In this document: positions 62,007 to 64,000 of the stretch, piece by piece | Layout of the letters: each line of letters starts with the position of its first letter | Numbering within the stretch: position 1 is the first letter of the stretch | NCBI RefSeq assembly: GCF_007747995.1 | Contig: NZ_CP036276.1 | Span: 310,001-374,000 of the forward strand | Source of the DNA: Symmachiella dynata | GTDB taxonomy: Bacteria > Planctomycetota > Planctomycetia > Planctomycetales > Planctomycetaceae | DNA length: 64,000 nt | Direction of reading: 5' to 3' | Notes under the pieces: generated by a model | Told to the model about the DNA's origin: nothing | Database searches by the model: none | What the model saw: the letters and a program-made list of their open reading frames with translations, nothing else | Made by a program: the position numbers and the translations under genes

Positions 62007-63029
62007 ATGCGATCGACTAAACCTCTGATTGCCTTTGTTGTCATGGCCGCCATGGGAACGTTGTTGTGGGCCGGAGCCGAGGGGGACGTTCCTTCGGGAG
62101 AGCGGATGATTGCCGCCGCCACCAAATTTGAGAACTCTCTCAATGCCAAACAGCGCAGCAAAGCGGAGTTTCAATTCGACGACGAGGAACGCTTGAACTG
62201 GCATTTCATTCCCCGCGAGCGGAAAGGTCTTCCGCTGAAAGACCTGGAAGGGGAGGCACTCAAGGCGGCTCACAACCTGATTCAATCGGGCCTGTCGGAT
62301 GCCGGTTATACGCAGGCACTGGATGTAATGAGCCTCGAAGAGGTGGTCTACCTGCTTGAACAAGGGGACCGGCAAGAACGTCGCGAACGCCGCGACCCGG
62401 ACAAGTATTATCTGAGCCTGTTCGGTAAGCCGAACCCGCAAGGGAAATGGGGCTGGCGACTGGAAGGGCATCACCTGTCGTTGAATTTTGTCGTCCAAGA
62501 TGGCAATGTCGTCTCGAGTACACCGGAGTTCTTTGGCGCCAATCCTGGCTACATCAGTGCCGGACCGGGACGGGAAATTCGTGTGTTGGCGGCCGAAGAA
62601 GATTTCGCACGGCAAATCGTCAACATCAGCACTCCGCAGCAGCTAAAAACAATCTGGATCAGTGAAAAGGCGGACAGAGACATCCGGGGCGCTGGCGAAT
62701 CGCAACCGGTGGTCACCGATCCGATTGGCTTAGCCTATCGCGACATGAGTGACGAACAACAAAAACTATTATCCGCACTGCTCAGCGAATATCTGCGGAA
62801 CATGCCGCAAGACATTTCGCAGCAGCGGCACGCGGAATTGAAGGCGGCCGGTTTAGACGACATTACTCTCGCTTGGTGGGGCGGTCGCGAACGGAACGAA
62901 CCGCACGCGTACCGGTTGCAGGGACCGACCTTTATTGTCGAATACAACAACACCCAAAACTCCGCCAATCACATTCATTCCATCTGGCGCAACCTCAGCG
63001 GCGATTTCGATGTCGCCCGCAATCAGTAA
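62007..63029 (+). CDS. DUF3500 domain protein, exported
   Basis: This 340-residue protein has a signal peptide (MRSTKPLIAFVVMAAMGTLL) and then the DUF3500 domain: FQFDDEERLNWHFIPRERKG, LQAGLSDAGYTQAL-like IQSGLSDAGYTQALDVMSLE, YYLSLFGKPNPQGKWGWRLE and GHHLSLNFVVQDG. The C-terminal IEYNNTQNxANHIHSIWRN-like phrase (VEYNNTQNSANHIHSIWRNL) is diagnostic. ATG at 62007 has AAGGA seven bases upstream and is preferred over ATGs at 61956 and 61986. Function is unknown; the conserved histidines and tryptophans hint at metal or ligand binding outside the cytoplasm. Confidence 0.88.
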   Translation: MRSTKPLIAFVVMAAMGTLLWAGAEGDVPSGERMIAAATKFENSLNAKQRSKAEFQFDDEERLNWHFIPRERKGLPLKDLEGEALKAAHNLIQSGLSDAGYTQALDVMSLEEVVYLLEQGDRQERRERRDPDKYYLSLFGKPNPQGKWGWRLEGHHLSLNFVVQDGNVVSSTPEFFGANPGYISAGPGREIRVLAAEEDFARQIVNISTPQQLKTIWISEKADRDIRGAGESQPVVTDPIGLAYRDMSDEQQKLLSALLSEYLRNMPQDISQQRHAELKAAGLDDITLAWWGGRERNEPHAYRLQGPTFIVEYNNTQNSANHIHSIWRNLSGDFDVARNQ

Positions 63030-63431
63030 ATGATTCCGGTCAAGGTTACGCCGTCTGCAGCCGCAATCACAAAAGAGTTTTTAACCACGAAAAGAACGGT
63101 GATTCGTCGTCCGTGCTACTAACATCCAAAATCTTTTCGCCATTCCCGGCTTTTGAGTTTGCCTCTAACAGATAAACCACGAAAGACGCGAAATACACGA
63201 AAAAAAGACAGAGGAAACGACATAGACTTGCGGCGCTGAAGTAGAACTTAAAAAACAAAACTTGGATGAAAATAACTTAGGTTCTTTTTCGAGTGTTTCG
63301 TTTTTTTCGAGGTTCAGTTTTTTTGCTGACATTGCGGTAGCAGGCCACACCGGATGTTTAACGGCTCTTATTCCCTAATCGAACGTCATCCCTTAAGGCT
63401 CACACGTTCGTGTTTTTCATGAGGTCGACCG
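63030..63431. repeat. Intergenic region with AACCACGAAA-type repeats
   Basis: AACCACGAAA occurs at about 63080 and again at 63174 within AACCACGAAAGACGCGAAAT and ACACGAAAAAAAG. This is the widespread AACCACGAAAGACACGAAA repeat of planctomycetes and some other phyla. The rest is AT-rich with poly-T tracts and no gene. Confidence 0.6.
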
Positions 63432-64000
63432 ATGAGTCAAGTCGTCAGCAGTGCGTTGGAACAAGAGTACCGCGATGCGTTTCCGGAATCGGCAAAGCAT
63501 TTTCAGCAAGGCCGTGAGACGTTTCCCAGCGGCGTGACGCATGATGCGCGGTATCTAGAACCGTTTCCTGTCTATGTCCATTCGGCTGCGGGATCGCGCA
63601 AGCAAACCGTCGAAGGTCGTGAATTGGTCGATTATTGGATGGGGCACGGATCGATGTTGTTGGGGCATAGCCACCCGGCCGTCGTCGCTGCCGTCCAAAA
63701 ACAAGCGGCGCTTGGCACGCACTATGGTGCCTGTCACGAATCAGAAATGCGCTGGGCGGAATGGGTCATCAAACTTGTTCCTTCGGCCCAGCGGGTGCGA
63801 TTCGTCAACAGCGGCACCGAAGCGACATTGATGGCACTTCGTGTCTCTCGCATCGTCAGCGGCAAAACGAAGGTGATCAAATTCGCCGGCCATTTTCACG
63901 GTTGGCATGATGGTTTGATCCCCGGCGCGGATGCTCCGCACGATACCGGTAGCTACGCCATGCCGGGTGTGACCGATAGCGTGATGGGCGACTTGGTGAT
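63432..64000 (+). CDS. Class III aminotransferase, HemL-like, partial (3' end outside window)
   Basis: ATG at 63432 with GAGGT six bases upstream opens a frame that runs off the right edge (189 complete codons). The N-terminus has the class III PLP aminotransferase landmarks: FPSGVTHDARYLEPFPVYVH, DYWMGHGSMLLGHSHPAVVA, VRFVNSGTEATLMALRVSRI and KVIKFAGHFHGWHDG. These are closest to glutamate-1-semialdehyde aminomutase and related aminotransferases. True HemL normally has PGGVNSP where this reads PSGVTHD, so the enzyme may act on another substrate. The PLP lysine lies outside the window. Confidence 0.87.
   Translation, partial: MSQVVSSALEQEYRDAFPESAKHFQQGRETFPSGVTHDARYLEPFPVYVHSAAGSRKQTVEGRELVDYWMGHGSMLLGHSHPAVVAAVQKQAALGTHYGACHESEMRWAEWVIKLVPSAQRVRFVNSGTEATLMALRVSRIVSGKTKVIKFAGHFHGWHDGLIPGADAPHDTGSYAMPGVTDSVMGDLV

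Overview
This window reads as a piece of a planctomycete chromosome (class Planctomycetia). The evidence is the mix of families: a MoxR/DUF58/BatA/DUF4159 block, proteins containing only cadherin repeats or only HEAT repeats, a DUF1559-like pilin motif, a PurL carrying two fused PurS-like domains, DUF3500, DUF4259 and DUF4272 proteins, and many palindromic intergenic repeats of kinds familiar from planctomycete genomes. No tRNA, rRNA, CRISPR array, insertion sequence or prophage was seen. The species cannot be fixed from the sequence alone.

Layout. 1-9.1 kb, minus strand: MoxR ATPase, DUF58, BatA-like VWA protein and a membrane protein cut by the left edge, preceded by a DUF4159 protein and a TPR protein with an HExxH peptidase core. 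9.5-16.4 kb: small unknown genes, two divergently placed threonine-synthase paralogues and an amidase. 16.7-19.3 kb: DUF4272 and LRR proteins. 19.5-24.5 kb: cysK, a Cys/Met-metabolism PLP enzyme, an enolase-superfamily enzyme and a phosphofructokinase. 24.6-33.5 kb: HtrA-like protease, CPBP protease, PurL, TyrA and an EF-G-II-like GTPase. 33.6-42.6 kb: DUF4259, small membrane genes between dispersed repeats, a 1330-residue protein of unknown function, UspA, and an Nramp-related transporter with calcium-loop repeats inserted in it.

42.75-50.7 kb is the most interesting part: eight genes on the minus strand. In transcription order they encode a FeeM-like N-acyl amino acid synthase, a DevC-like permease, a DevA-like ATPase, a DevB-like HlyD adaptor, a patatin-like acyl hydrolase, a SAM methyltransferase, a ThiF/E1-like adenylating enzyme and a fatty acid desaturase. 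Together they can be read as a pathway that makes, tailors and exports an N-acyl amino acid lipid. About 1 kb without convincing genes lies upstream of it.

51.7-64 kb holds ordinary accessory and housekeeping genes: a methyltransferase, a zinc-ribbon protein, DUF4440, DinB, YaaA, a large cadherin-repeat membrane protein, a secreted HEAT-repeat protein, a HIT hydrolase, DUF3500 and a class III aminotransferase cut by the right edge.

Many start codons were moved inward from the longest reading frame because a Shine-Dalgarno sequence and the family's usual N-terminus favour an internal start. All functional calls rest on motif recognition by eye, not on database searches.
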